Shown piece after piece: positions 10,085 through 21,443 of a DNA stretch of 64,000 nucleotides. Position numbers and translations under genes: made by a program. This DNA comes from Cladobotryum mycophilum (taxonomy: Eukaryota > Ascomycota > Sordariomycetes > Hypocreales > Hypocreaceae): NCBI GenBank assembly GCA_036429605.1, contig JAVFKD010000015.1, forward strand, positions 1,883,421 to 1,947,420, read 5' to 3'. The stretch's first letter is position 1. Each line of letters starts with the position of its first letter. The notes under the pieces are model-generated. The model was not told the origin of the DNA. It was given only the letters and a program-made list of their open reading frames with translations, and ran no database searches.

Positions 10085-12142
10085 TAATAGTACCGAGAGT
10101 TGCGTGCGCGTAGAGATGGTATCAACGGCGGTGTTGAGTTTGTTGACACTGGGTGGGGGTTGCCATCGCAACCACAGAATGTATGTAGATGTGTACAGGA
10201 GTACTTCATCCTCTCAGTGTTTGTCACGTGAGGCATTCCAGTGGGGGGATGAAGCGAGTGTCATTACGTCGATATATCTGGTGGGTAGACTTTTTTAAAG
10301 AGAATATCTCTCATTTACTATCCAGAGGCACAAGCATCCACTCCATCAAGATGCATTTGTAGGCGTCTTTTCTGCTATTACATACTTGAGTCTTGGAGCC
10401 GTGACACCACTAAATTGATAGCTCAAGGTTGGTGCGATGGCGGCTAAGTAGCCCTGATATATGGAATTATGTGGGTCTATCCAGGGATGCATATCATTCA
10501 ACCCAGAACTCCGACGTCTCAAGCAGCTCTTAGAAAATCGCATGCGAAGAGCAAATTGTTCCAAAGACTTTTATCCAAGTACAGATTATGCATCTGCAAG
10601 AACTCACAGTACTGACTTTGTATTGCCGAGGTTTGTTAATCTTGACATTCTCACATCCTCATAGCACCAGTACAGCATAACAATAGCTACCCTATACACC
10701 CGCCCTACTCGAGTTGCGATGATAAACTGGCTTGCAAGGTCATTGATCACTCCAGAATCTTGTCAACTGTTTACCGTTTACACATCCAAAGGCAATAAAT
10801 TCAGTTACTTGAGATCGTAGAAACATGACCAACTACCTATCTATTATCCTCGACTGTCCCTACATAAACTTCGGTTATCTGTACTCTTAGTTATTTTTCT
10901 TCCTTATAAACCTACCATGGGTATTATGCCGGCATTATACTTCCTCTACTCCAGGCGTAGGATTTCTCCGAAACATGAAGGTAAAGGCGCATTGCTAGAC
11001 ATGTGATAGAGTATCCCTCATTCAGCGGGGAAAACACAATAGTTCATGCTTGACGGTGCTGATTCGAGTCAGTCTCCATATGATAGGCACGCAAATGAGG
11101 GGCGAACTCCTCATATTCCTCCATCTGCGGCGAGATTCTGGTTTGGTAATTTCTAGGTGCATGTAATTAGCCAGCAATCAAAACAGATATCCACTTTATA
11201 TTGCAATAAAAGTATAGGCGTAGCGAATGGCAAGCCGACACGTAGCGGTGGGTATTTTCGCCTCCAATGAGAAGAACGGTTCGGTGAGTTTGTTCTTCCT
11301 GATAGCTGAGCACTTAATCTCTCTGCTCCGCTTGGTAATGCTTTCAAATGAGCATCATCCAATAGATGTGCCACACATAGTACCGTATGCTTTCAGCAGA
11401 GAAGCCCCCAGTCTTAGAAACAGCAGATATTGGTAAGTCCCAGTAGATTGGTCTCCTTTTCTGTAGGGGCATCTGATAACAATAGTCGAAGCCATAATAA
11501 GTACGCATCATATCTCTCAGCGTTAATTGGGGTACGTGAAGCATATATCATAATTGGAACAGGAGGGCTTGAAATGAGGGGGCGTTGCATAATACGTACA
11601 GAAAGTTGATCTGTCACCTGCGAAAATGGGGACTTGATGATGCAATGCCACTGGCCAGTCACTTATCCACGTATAGACCCCTGCTACTTTAACTATAAGA
11701 AATCGGATCATAAGCGGGCCGTACCGCAAGCCCGAAGAAGCTCATCACCGAGGAGGTTGATACAGAATCTCTGTGTCTGCCTTCATTGCGGTATTCCTCT
11801 TGGGGAAGTTCCGGCATTCATCCTGCCTTATGCAAGGGAAAATTGCAGCTGAACACTGCTCAAGACATTTGACGTAATAGATTGTAGCCGGTCTGAGGAA
11901 GGGCGGTGAATGATACCACTTTTACTTCATTCCCCCGTCCAAGGAGGAGGAGTCGACGCAGGGAGAAAAGAGTATGTAAAGCTATCAAATCTTGTCACAC
12001 GTGCGAACTCATCTCAATATGCAATTCCTATGTCAATCGGACACTGAAACATCTCTATTACTCTTCTTCATACTCGGTCATCCTCCAAATAGTCTGACAT
12101 CGCAACTTCTACCACAAACGGTTCTCAGCTTCAAATTGCATA
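10085..12142. other. Intergenic, no recognisable gene
   Basis: About 2 kb of AT-rich sequence between the CDC27 start and the next plus-strand gene. Frames shorter than 75 codons only. No spliced gene, RNA gene or transposon end could be supported. Confidence 0.4.
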
Positions 12143-13000
12143 ATGAATATACCTCTAAATATCAGTGACTTATACCGTTCGTACAGCGACGATCGGTGGA
12201 AATACAATGAATCCCTCGCGGTTGCTCTCCAAAAAAACCTCAGCTGGAATCTTAAGAATTTCCTCAGTCAAGGCGAACAGCCAACAATGACCGTTTGCTT
12301 TCTTGTCGACCTAACTGGAAACCCCAATATCATGGTTCCTCTTGAACAACTTGTCCAAAACACCAATGGAGTGGATCCGTTTAGCATTCCCAATGGCACT
12401 CCTCCCAATGATCCGAGAGTTGTGCGTCTCACGAAACAGATGTTCAACGTCGCCGTCCGATTTCGGATGGGTCTGCCTCCCGGCATCAGACCAGAGGATT
12501 TACCTGACGTGGTTGAGTTGGGTGACACTAAGGATTCAACTTTCAGGTTATTTTGCTCTAAATTGACCATTGTTCAGAACACGCCACAGTCAGGATTCGG
12601 CATCCCTAGGCATTGGGATGTATGGACACAGCCTTTTGGAGAGGCATGGTATTTTGACATGACGCTGCGGATCCGCCTTGCCATCCTAGGCATGCTACAC
12701 CCAAGCAATGATCCGATGCATCCCAGCCCTGTTTTATGTCACAACTGCCAAACTAATGGCCATATAAACAACTTTGTAACCCCAGAATTCGATATAAAAA
12801 AGATTTGGCTTAGTACGGATAATGACAGGTTAATCCTTATCCCCTCAATAGAGGGTATGGAAGGTACCAATGCCGAAATGGTTTTGATAAACCATTTCTT
12901 TGATCTTTATCGCGATGCGGCCAAAGAAAAAGGCCTGAGAATGTCAGACCCTCAGTGGCCAGAAGGATCCATACAAGAGCTGTTGGGCCCCGAGAGGTAA
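12143..13000 (+). CDS. Hypothetical protein, single exon, 285 aa
   Basis: Uninterrupted frame from an ATG at 12143 to a stop at 12998-13000. The protein is soluble-looking, with no signal peptide and no membrane segment. It is rich in Asn, Pro and aromatic residues. Two CxxC-like cysteines occur at LCHNCQTNGH, a possible metal-binding knuckle; there is no second pair nearby. I recognise no family. It sits in a gene-poor accessory stretch with a degraded ankyrin-like sequence and two small secreted-protein genes, so it may be lineage-specific. Codon use and length make chance unlikely. Function unknown. Confidence 0.6.
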   Translation: MNIPLNISDLYRSYSDDRWKYNESLAVALQKNLSWNLKNFLSQGEQPTMTVCFLVDLTGNPNIMVPLEQLVQNTNGVDPFSIPNGTPPNDPRVVRLTKQMFNVAVRFRMGLPPGIRPEDLPDVVELGDTKDSTFRLFCSKLTIVQNTPQSGFGIPRHWDVWTQPFGEAWYFDMTLRIRLAILGMLHPSNDPMHPSPVLCHNCQTNGHINNFVTPEFDIKKIWLSTDNDRLILIPSIEGMEGTNAEMVLINHFFDLYRDAAKEKGLRMSDPQWPEGSIQELLGPER

Positions 13001-13638
13001 ATCACCAAAGTATGTACAAACTATCCCCACGCCTGATCCCAGCACCCTTGATCATGTTTGTATAACACGCAATAGATGAATGCTGGCATCGTACGACTTT
13101 GGCTGAAACTCAATCCGATGTGATCCGGTCAACAGACCGAGTGATACTATGCCTATCAACACATCACAACTATTTATTTGTTGAGGTAGTCACTCTCCAT
13201 GGTCCTAGTAGCCTGTATATCAATTGATGTTAGAGCTATAGAGGAGAACGGGTCAATAGCACCCTCGGATAAACCACCACATCACCTTGCAGGGAGGATC
13301 GATTGGTTATCGTTAAACTATACTATGAGAGTAACACATTAGCCGATGGTTTATGTAGAGTCGTCCCTTTGGGTATTGTAATAAAACTATCCTTATAACA
13401 ATAATCTTGGCTTTTGACGGAACAACCACGACTATTACACAAGAGGTCGTGCTCAATGTCCTTGTCCAAAAGATGAAACCGAATGAGCGGCTCGACATGT
13501 ACACGCGACGGACACTGATGCCGGCCGTCTTTACGTGAATCAAGACAACAACCTGCGGTTAACATCGTAAATTCACAAGATTTAGACAAGAGCAGCATCG
13601 AGAACGGTTGATCCAAGACAAATGCCAACGTAGTCAAC

Positions 13639-14137
13639 CTACTCAAAGATGATATGACAAAATTCCTCATAATAGGTGGCGCCTTGTTCAAGGTTCTCGA
13701 AGTTGTCTACATAGTTGTATACAAGACGGCTAATGACAAACTTCCATTCCTCAGCGCTGCTGGGATCAAGTTCATCATCGCAACTGCGAGCTGGTAGCCG
13801 CGGTGCAGACGCAATCACAACGAAGTCAATAGCGCCAATCACCTAAAACTCTCTTGCTGAGTTGCAAAAATGCATTCTAAATAGTCCGACATGCAGCTTC
13901 TGGCTTCCGGTGGACCAAATTCCTGGGCACGTTTGAGCCAACAGAGTGCTGCTCAGTGACCCCATTCAGAGCAAGCTTGTCATGTTAGGCACCACTTTCC
14001 AACAGCTAGCGGTCAAAGATGGCAATGCCACCGGATGCATCATTGACTGCATCCTCGTCGCCCCCGGCCTTTTTGTGGGCAGCTGGTGCTTTTAAGAGTT
14101 GATCCAGAAGCCCGTTGGGGGCGATCAGTCGGAACTC
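13639..14137 (-). pseudogene. Ankyrin-like relic with in-frame stops
   Basis: On the minus strand, 14137..13877 reads as two ankyrin-like units: GLLDQLLKAPA, then IAIFDR-stop-LLESGA-stop, then LALNGVTEQHSVGSN. The stops are TAG at 14008-14006 and TAA at 13987-13985. The first interrupts the second helix of a repeat. Both could derive from Gln codons by C-to-T change at CpA. A further open segment (13842..13639, ending YYEEFCHIIFE) follows behind a TTTTAG acceptor-like site; I cannot show that it belongs to the same gene. No start or complete exon set was found. The ankyrin assignment rests on the helix pattern and is moderate; the segment could instead be unrelated sequence. Confidence 0.35.
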
Positions 14138-15172
14138 TATGTGAGGTCGCAAACTTGACTTCCTACATGCTTAGGATCGCATTCACCGCTGCTCTGGGTG
14201 GTAAAGAAACTACGGCAGGCAGTGAGTTATTATAATATTGCCAGAGTCCAGTCTCATTCGCGCTGGGTTACAAACAGCCGAGGCTTTCTTCCCAGATGAG
14301 CGCACTGCAGCTTGCGCTTATTGAAGCCTATACTTGATTGCCTTGCTTCTTAGACGAGGTTGCCGAGAACAAAACGAGAACGAAGCAAATTGGGAAAGCT
14401 ATGTAACTATTTCAAGCATAATATAGCCCTGTTGACTATATCAGAAATCGTTTCGTAGTTTATCCAAGTTCATCTTATCGGATTAGGGCCGACTCGCACG
14501 GAACCTGTCTCATATCTAAACGATTGCATCCGATTCGCTACATTGACATCCAACGGCGAGAATGCAACATGCCATCCGAAGGGATGTATTTTATTGCTGC
14601 CCTGGAGAAGCGCATTACTGCACCGCATCTCGAATGATGTACTGTTCACACAAACGCAGTATACACTTCAAGAAGCGGGATCTGAATGAGCCAGAGATTG
14701 TATCATGTATATCATCTAAACATGCGCAAAATACTGCCATACTATAATGAAAACAGGTTCCACATGCTTGAAATTAATGACTCCCGGCCACGGTAATCGC
14801 TACGAGAAATCAGGGGTCCAGCCATGACTCGTCTCATCCCACACCTCATCTCCACTTCCCCAAGCTCTAATGTCTCCTCACCAACAAATCCAGCTGATAA
14901 ACTTGTGAACGCGGGACGTCTTACATGCTCTTTGACATCAGAGACCATTTTCTCCAGTGTCTAAAACGATCAAGAACTACCTTGGAGAGTTAGAGCTTCA
15001 TGTCGGCCAGTCCGAGGCTACATGTGAGCATTGTAATCAAGGGGAGGGCTGGAAGGCTTCCTCTGGGTATAAGTATCGGACTGAGAAAGCAGTTACTTTC
15101 ATTGCTTCGTTCTATCATCGCCATCATCTCTCACCTTGACTACTCATTAAGATCCTCGGTTAGCAAATCACC
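14138..15172. other. Intergenic; promoter of the first secreted-protein gene
   Basis: No gene is supported. The 3' part is the upstream region of the small secreted-protein gene at 15173. Confidence 0.4.
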
Positions 15173-15674
15173 ATGCACTTCACCACTCTCATCTCAGTCG
15201 CCTTTGCCGTTTTGGCCGCCGCCGAAGACTATAACGTACGCCGTCTCTTTCTACTGACCCTAGTCCAAGTTTGATAGCTAATCGCACATGACAGGGAATC
15301 CTCTATTCAGGCGTGGGCTTCACCGGAGAGTCCCAGGCCATAGCCCCCAAAGCCGGCTGCGTCGAGCTAACCGGTGATGTGTAAGCGAGCAATCCCAGTC
15401 TCCACATCTTCTCCAGTACAGCTCACACAAGTCAATCAGGCTTCACAATGTCCGATCCCTCAAGATTCATTCCGAGTCTATCTGTGTCCTATTCTAGTAA
15501 GTGATAACATGCCTTTACAAAAGAAGTATATGGGGAGTATGACTAAAACAGCATGACTCTAGTACCTCGACATGCCAAGGTGATGGCTCCATGTACTTCC
15601 ATGACACAGATGATACCTCTGCGCCGTATTACAACATCTCTTCCGTCAAATGCCAGGATCAAACAGGTGCTTGA
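15173..15674 (+). CDS. Small secreted 4-cysteine protein A
   Basis: Four exons: 15173..15235, 15295..15380, 15440..15496 and 15563..15674, giving 105 residues. All introns are GT-AG and 59-66 nt. The N-terminus (MHFTTLISVAFAVLAAA) is a classical signal peptide. The mature protein has about 88 residues with four Cys (AGCVEL, SICVLF, STCQGD, VKCQD), so two disulfides are likely. Its pattern ILYSGVGFTGESQ ... C ... CVLF ... CQGDG ... SVKC resembles a beta-gamma-crystallin/killer-toxin-like Greek-key fold; this is inference from spacing only. It is a paralogue of the gene at 17178, with the same number of introns in the same phases. Probable extracellular role, effector-like or antimicrobial; no activity is shown. 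The last acceptor was chosen at CTCTAG (15562) because it keeps the frame homologous to the paralogue. Confidence 0.75.
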
Positions 15675-17177
15675 ACCAGAGGAGAGATGCATTAGCTATC
15701 CATAGAGCTAGTTGATGATATGACCTTTACACAGTCCTATGGTAGTATTTTGTACATATGTTTACTAGAGTTGCCCTAAATCAACCAAGTTCACAAACAA
15801 TGTCTACAACCTTTCACGCGACGTGTGGACGCCACAGCCTACTTGAAGTCCACAAGAAGCGTAAAATGTACAGACGCAAAGAAATAGCGGGGAACACAAT
15901 GCCCGAGAAGCTATTTACGCTTCCTTATAGCGTTAGATTTCCACTCAGAAGTCTTACCAAGCAATCCAAGCATGTGAAGAGGATGTTCGTGATTTAAGTG
16001 GGGCTCCGGAGCGGATCTCGGGGCGGATGTTCGGGCTTGAGTGGGGCAATGAACGGGGGTGGTCCCGATTTGGAATCTGATGGTCGGTGAAGGTCAAAGT
16101 CCATGAATTATGTTTCATTTGGGTTCCATTGCGCTCAAGATTAAAGCACTTCCCTTCCGGTGTCTTGTCCTTCTAAAATTCAAGGTCCGGTGAAACGTAC
16201 CTTGGAATTGCTTGCCTCCTCGGACCTCTACTCCGCTGATTCTCTCAATAGCGACATTATCACCAGTCAACAATACAAATGGTCTACAAGTTTTCTACAC
16301 ATCCGAATATTGAGATCTTTTTGTTTATAAAGTGGCACATCAAGATGAAAGGCTGGAAATTACATTATCTAGCAACTTTACTGGCCAATTGACGTGAAAA
16401 ATATGCTGTGTACAATGCAATCGTGCTTCATGGGGCGGTCACGAAGGCGTCAGCTAGTTATTGATGAACGATGTAGAAGTGATCAGAGAACCCCCAGGGA
16501 GAATCCTTCTCAAGTAAACCCGAATCTTGCAAGATCATCAACTCAATGTAACAGCACCAAGGAATGATCCTCAATGTCCACTTACATAGCATAGTGTACG
16601 ACGAGGCGAGTCCAATAAGCAAGCCTACATATCCTCTAGACATCCCGTACCTATGCCAACCAGTGAGCATCAAGCACCTTTGTTATAACGTGGCAGACTT
16701 CAGATTTCGGCAAGATTAATTATACCGTGTAGTCTCTATTAGAGACATTTCGAAACAAGAAACGCTGACAGCGTTCATTCGGCCGAGAGCAATCATGATC
16801 CAATAAAGGACGGACTCCGCGTCGTGGTCTCATTCCGTCATCAGCATTCTCCGCTTTCCCCAGCTTTTAATACCACCTTGCCGCGAAACTACGCCACAGA
16901 TTCTATGGAGCACAAAGGTTTCCAACATGGATGCTGCACGGCAGTGTTGATGATGTTGCATCATGGCCGGCCCGAACTACCCATATGGTAGAGTTACGGG
17001 TCCAGTCGGTGAGACCGAAAAGACATGTAACGATCCTCTAGATAACGTCTACAAATCCTTGATGAAACATGAAGATAAATAGAGGAGCGAAGAGGCAATA
17101 TATATTTCATTTCCAACAACAACATCGGAAGCCTACCACCAAACAACCAGAGCCAAAAGGCCATACCAGAAAACACA
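15675..17177. other. Intergenic between the two secreted-protein paralogues
   Basis: About 1.5 kb. No third copy of the family and no transposon end was recognised. Confidence 0.4.
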
Positions 17178-17676
17178 ATGCGCTTCTCGTCCGTTGTCCC
17201 CGTTGCCTTTGCCGCTTTGGCGGCTGCTCGAGAACGTGCATACAATGTACGTTGATCATTACGCGCACCACATGAATATAAAATTCTTACCACTACCATA
17301 GGGCATCGTTTTTGCTGGCTTAAACTATACTGGCGGTAACCAGGTTGTCTACCCTCCAGGAAATTACTGTCTTGATCTCGGCGATGACCTGTAAGTTCCA
17401 ACCTCCCACCTCCCCTTCACCATACAAGCATCCCTAATATTGGTCATAGGAAGAACAATATCCATTCAGTCAGGATCAACCCCGAGTCTCTTTGCGTTCT
17501 CTTCGCGTAAGTCGTTTTCGATCCATCAAGTGGTGTACAAGAGAGATACTTACAGCTCCACAAGTCGTTCCAAATGTCAAGGCTCCGGTACCGCCTATTT
17601 TGAGGATACCGATGAAATCGACGAGCACCACATCGCATCCGTCAAGTGTGAGGATCCCGAGGGTCCCCGTAGCTGA
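17178..17676 (+). CDS. Small secreted 4-cysteine protein B
   Basis: Four exons: 17178..17246, 17302..17390, 17450..17506 and 17556..17676, giving 111 residues. Signal peptide MRFSSVVPVAFAALAAA. The mature part carries four Cys (NYCLDL, SLCVLF, SKCQGSG, VKCEDP) in the same order as protein A. Shared segments include NGI(L/V), FTG/YTGG, the (I/V)xSxxI....ESxCVLF block and CQGxGxxYF(H/E)DTD. Exon 3 is 57 nt in both genes and intron phases match, so the pair arose by duplication and has since diverged strongly. Likely secreted. A crystallin-like Greek-key fold is possible but unproven. Each exon is too short to stand out as an open reading frame, so the gene is easy to miss. Confidence 0.8.
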
Positions 17677-18770
17677 ATTATGTCAAGGGAGTAGAATCAC
17701 AGAACGGGAAAGCAATATGAGGCAGTAGAAGTAGAAAACACATACGCTCGTTCCGCCCAGTTCCCTTTACATATTGTGTTAGAAATGTGTTCAAGAATGA
17801 AGATGGCCACTTAGATGAATCACATCAGCTCATAAAATTGCCAAATGAAAACCAGCGATGTCAATCTTGACGCGTTAAAAAGTCACAAGAGCCACAATGC
17901 AAGGAAATGCTAGTCCAATAGATGTTGTCAAGTCAGTAGACTGAACACACCACAGGCTTCAGGCACCTACTAGAGAAGTAAAACGAAAAGAAGAACTTTC
18001 GATGTAAGAGTAATTACCATAGCATGTGTACTGCAAGCTTCACTCTGGTAGAAAGTTGCCGAGTCTAATACACAGCAAGAAATCATCTACATAGTTAGGC
18101 AAGTCATAACCCAGATTCACAACGTCACAGTAGAACTCGGCATTGGGTCAATTGTTTTCATTGTCATTTATCCAGGTACACAACTGCCCCCTTTTCTCGA
18201 GCACAGAAGGTCATGAAACAACGTCGGAACACGCTGTCTAAATGGATATACACTCATAACCCGTGCGCTCACCCTCCCCACATACACGTACCTGCCTACA
18301 ACTGTCCACTCGCTTTCTACTCAAAACACTCCAGGAGGCCGGACAACGACACTTGGCCCCGAGGATTTCCAACAATGCCATCTATGTTATCCAACTCCAA
18401 ACAGGTTAAGAATATTAGGAACAAAAAAAAAGCCAAGGTCACCAGGATGAAGCCAGAAGAAAAAGGAAATGATAAGTGGGCTCCACCCCTTGGAGAGGTG
18501 GTCGGCGTGTTTCAAAAGGGGAGGTGGTGAAACCGGCGACACGCGTTTGGTGACGCATTCGCCGAGCTGTCATGTTGGAGAACGGTGCTTAGAAACAGGA
18601 GGCCCTAAAGGACCCATGAGCCATGACACGACGCCAATCGCCTGATGCATTGTTATGGAAACATGTATGCATCATGGACAGCTCTCCCCTGGGTATCGAA
18701 GTGTGTTAAAAAGAGAACAGATAATGCATTGATATCCAAGAAAATGAAATCGATAGAATGGCGTAGATCA
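17677..18770. other. Intergenic, convergent with MSB2
   Basis: 3' flanks of secreted protein B and of MSB2. No gene or RNA recognised; a frame of 105 codons at 18213-18530 is basic and low in complexity and is not supported. Confidence 0.4.
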
Positions 18771-21443
18771 TCAGTTCCAGCCAAGAGAGTTCTCAGCAGC
18801 AACAGGGGCAGAAATGTTGGCGGTACGACCAGTTCGAGCAGAGCTTGAGCCGCCGCTACCGTGGCTGTTGCGGGCTCCAGCAACGCCGCCGTAGCTAGAC
18901 GCCTCACGACTTAAGAGAGCACCACCCATAAGCGCAGGGCTGCCGTTACCAGCATAACGCATCTCAGAGGAAGCTTCACTACCGCCAATGGAGCTAGCGC
19001 GGCGGTGCGCCTGTCTCTTGCGCTTATAACGACGAGCGACAATGAACATGGCAATACCGTAGACGGCGCCAAGACTGACTGCACCGACAGCAATACCAGC
19101 GGTGGTAGCCTTCTGCTTGGAGCTCTGGTTGTCAGCAGGGCCACCGCTGTTGTTGCCAAAGGCATCGTTGCCAGAACCAGCTGGAGGTGGGGAACCAGCG
19201 CCGCCAGTGGGGCCACCAGTGTTCTTGTCGCCGAAGAGACTAATCTTGGGATTGATCTGAGCAGTCAGACTACGGACAATGGCATCAGCATTGTTGTAGA
19301 GAAGGGAATTAGGAGACCAGAGATCCATCTGCAGTTTCTCGACTAGATGCTGAGGGTAGTTGAACTGGGCAAGTGTGGTGACATAACCCAAATTATCTCT
19401 AGTGTCGTAGGGGAGAAGCTTGGAGATTTGAACCTTGTCCACAGCAAAGCTAGCAGCATCAGCGAGGGCCTGAGGGAGGTACTTGAAGATCTGAGCAGCC
19501 GCCACAGTGTTGTTTGACACAAACACGTAGTTGAGAGGGTAGAGGAAACCAATCTGAAGAAGGACGGTACCCTCCGGAGCAGGAGTGTTGGGATCATCAG
19601 GAAGAATGATCTTGGGGATGCCAGTTGGAAGCGCCGTTGTAGATGTACCCTGGGTTTGTGACTGAGTAGGAGCAGAGAAGGTCATCGTAGTGGGCTCAAT
19701 GACGATGGTCGTAGGCAACCAGTCAGCAGTATTGGTCAAGGTAGCGGTAGGACGAATGCTGGTGACACGCTCTGCTTCAGACGAAACCGACGACGTAGTG
19801 TAAACGGCGACAGTGCTGGTTGGAACTGATGTCTCTTCCACAGATGTCGTTGGGGCCTTGGTGACAGTGGTTGGTTCAGAGGTAACCGTGGCTGTCGGGT
19901 AGGCCGTGGTGGAGTTGTCAATGATGCTGGTCTGTACAACAGATGTGGTAGGGATGCTGGTCTCCGGGATTGACTCAGTGACGGAAGTTGAGACGACAGT
20001 CGAGGTGACTGGTGCGCTGGTTGGTTCCTGGGAAGTGGTGCCATTTGTCACTGGGATATCGGTTGGCGCAGTGGTGGGAAGAGAGGTCAGTGTAGGCGCG
20101 CTTGTTGGGGCACTTGTAATCTCGGTGCTGGTCGTGTTGGCAATCGGAGCATCAGGAGAGCTGGTGGTAAGCGGAACAGTCGTTGGGGGAGTAGTGTATG
20201 CGCTGGTAGTGTTCGGTGCCTCAGTGACCGTGGCGTTTGACGGAACTTCGGTCAGGGTCTCGGAAACAGGGGCGCTTGTCGTAATGCCAGTGACACCAAT
20301 GATGGACGTAGGATCCTGAGCGGAAATAGTGCTGGGACTCTCAGTTGTGCTAGCACTCTGAGTGGTGGCAGGGCTCTCAGTGGTGCTGGTGGTGAAACCA
20401 ACGGTAATCCCAAGCAGCGAAGAAGGCTCCTGTGTCGGAATCAAGGAGAGGCTGAATGATGTCTCGTCGGGTGCAGATGTCGTCGCAGGTACTTTCACAC
20501 TAGGAGTCGCTGTAGACTGAGGTTCGGACACAGTCTGGCTTTGAGAGGAAGCGGGCGCCGAGGTCTCTACAGCAGAAGTGGGAGGCACGGTGGAATCGAC
20601 GGTGTTGGACAGCGTTGGCTCGAGGGTCGAGTTGGTTGACGATTGAGTTGGGAAGATTGGCAAAGCGCTGGTCAACCATGTCACAATTGGGTCCAGAAGG
20701 CCCTCACTCGAAGTTGAAAAAGCATCCTCAGTTGTCGATGAAGCGGCCTCCTTGGTGGTAGATGAAGCAACTTCCTTGATTGTAGATGAAACAACTTCCT
20801 TGATTGTAGATGAAGAAGCCTCCTTGATTGTGGATGAAGCAGCCTCCTCGGTCGTGGATGCGACTGATCTGATAGGGACAGAGGTTGCTGGGACGGAAGT
20901 TGTAGCATTGGGATCAGCAACAGAAGTAGGCGGTACTACGCTAGAAGTTCCTGAAACTGTAGAGTTGCCAAGAACGGTCGATGGAAGGCCACTTGAGGTG
21001 GTGTCGATCGGATCGGGGAAAAAGATGCCGGTCGGCCCAACGACGATAGCTGAATCGGGTACTGTTGGTGTCTGTTCGAAACTGGTGCCCTCTGATGTTG
21101 TTGGTCGCACAGGAATAGGAGGTGGTCTACTTGTTGGCAAAACATAGATGGTTGACTGTCGCACAATTGTGGTAACACTGGGCTCCTCAATGTGAGGCAA
21201 TGAGCTTTCTGGCTTATGATCGCTGAAAATATGAGAAAGGATATCGGTCAAGGTGTCCTTCTTTGTCGATGAAGTCGTGTGAGTGTTTTCCGCGGGAGGG
21301 AGAGTTTGGGCGCTCGTGATGGTTGTGTTGAAGTACTCGCGCTTGACTTTGTGCGGGTAATAGAATCGAGGTCGCTCGGGCTCGGCGATGACAGTTGTTG
21401 CCAACGTCAGGGCGGCGACCAACGCCACTGATTTCGAGTGCAT
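18771..21443 (-). CDS. MSB2: MSB2-type signalling mucin, single exon
   Basis: Surface sensor acting upstream of Cdc42/Ste20 and the filamentation MAPK cascade; in plant pathogens it helps recognise host surfaces. The protein has 890 residues. Residues 1-20 form a signal peptide (VALVAALTLATTVIAE). About residues 100-600 are Ser/Thr/Pro-rich and mucin-like, including six 8-residue repeats of the SSTIKEA type. About residues 610-740 form the conserved extracellular MSB2 homology region (IPKIILPDDPNTP ... LLQIGFLYPLNYVFVSNNT ... ISKLLPYDTRDNLGYVTTLA). A single membrane helix lies at about 781-803 (AGIAVGAVSLGAVYGIAMFI). The cytosolic tail has 87 residues, starts RRYKRKRQ and is Gly/Ser-rich. In this family the ectodomain is shed by proteolysis. 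ATG at 21443 starts directly with the signal peptide. No introns and no sign of damage. Confidence 0.93.
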   Translation of the reverse strand: MHSKSVALVAALTLATTVIAEPERPRFYYPHKVKREYFNTTITSAQTLPPAENTHTTSSTKKDTLTDILSHIFSDHKPESSLPHIEEPSVTTIVRQSTIYVLPTSRPPPIPVRPTTSEGTSFEQTPTVPDSAIVVGPTGIFFPDPIDTTSSGLPSTVLGNSTVSGTSSVVPPTSVADPNATTSVPATSVPIRSVASTTEEAASSTIKEASSSTIKEVVSSTIKEVASSTTKEAASSTTEDAFSTSSEGLLDPIVTWLTSALPIFPTQSSTNSTLEPTLSNTVDSTVPPTSAVETSAPASSQSQTVSEPQSTATPSVKVPATTSAPDETSFSLSLIPTQEPSSLLGITVGFTTSTTESPATTQSASTTESPSTISAQDPTSIIGVTGITTSAPVSETLTEVPSNATVTEAPNTTSAYTTPPTTVPLTTSSPDAPIANTTSTEITSAPTSAPTLTSLPTTAPTDIPVTNGTTSQEPTSAPVTSTVVSTSVTESIPETSIPTTSVVQTSIIDNSTTAYPTATVTSEPTTVTKAPTTSVEETSVPTSTVAVYTTSSVSSEAERVTSIRPTATLTNTADWLPTTIVIEPTTMTFSAPTQSQTQGTSTTALPTGIPKIILPDDPNTPAPEGTVLLQIGFLYPLNYVFVSNNTVAAAQIFKYLPQALADAASFAVDKVQISKLLPYDTRDNLGYVTTLAQFNYPQHLVEKLQMDLWSPNSLLYNNADAIVRSLTAQINPKISLFGDKNTGGPTGGAGSPPPAGSGNDAFGNNSGGPADNQSSKQKATTAGIAVGAVSLGAVYGIAMFIVARRYKRKRQAHRRASSIGGSEASSEMRYAGNGSPALMGGALLSREASSYGGVAGARNSHGSGGSSSARTGRTANISAPVAAENSLGWN
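20713..20856 (-). repeat. In-frame 24-bp tandem repeat in MSB2 mucin domain
   Basis: Six consecutive imperfect 24-nt units encode 8-residue Ser/Thr-rich repeats of the form SST(I/T)KE(A/V)(A/V). The first unit is the most diverged. Because the period is a multiple of three, gain or loss of units would change mucin length without a frameshift. Confidence 0.85.

Noticed and set aside
13323..13691. 122-codon minus-strand frame next to the ankyrin-like relic
   Set aside because: Lies in a different frame, with no motif and no clear splice link to the relic.
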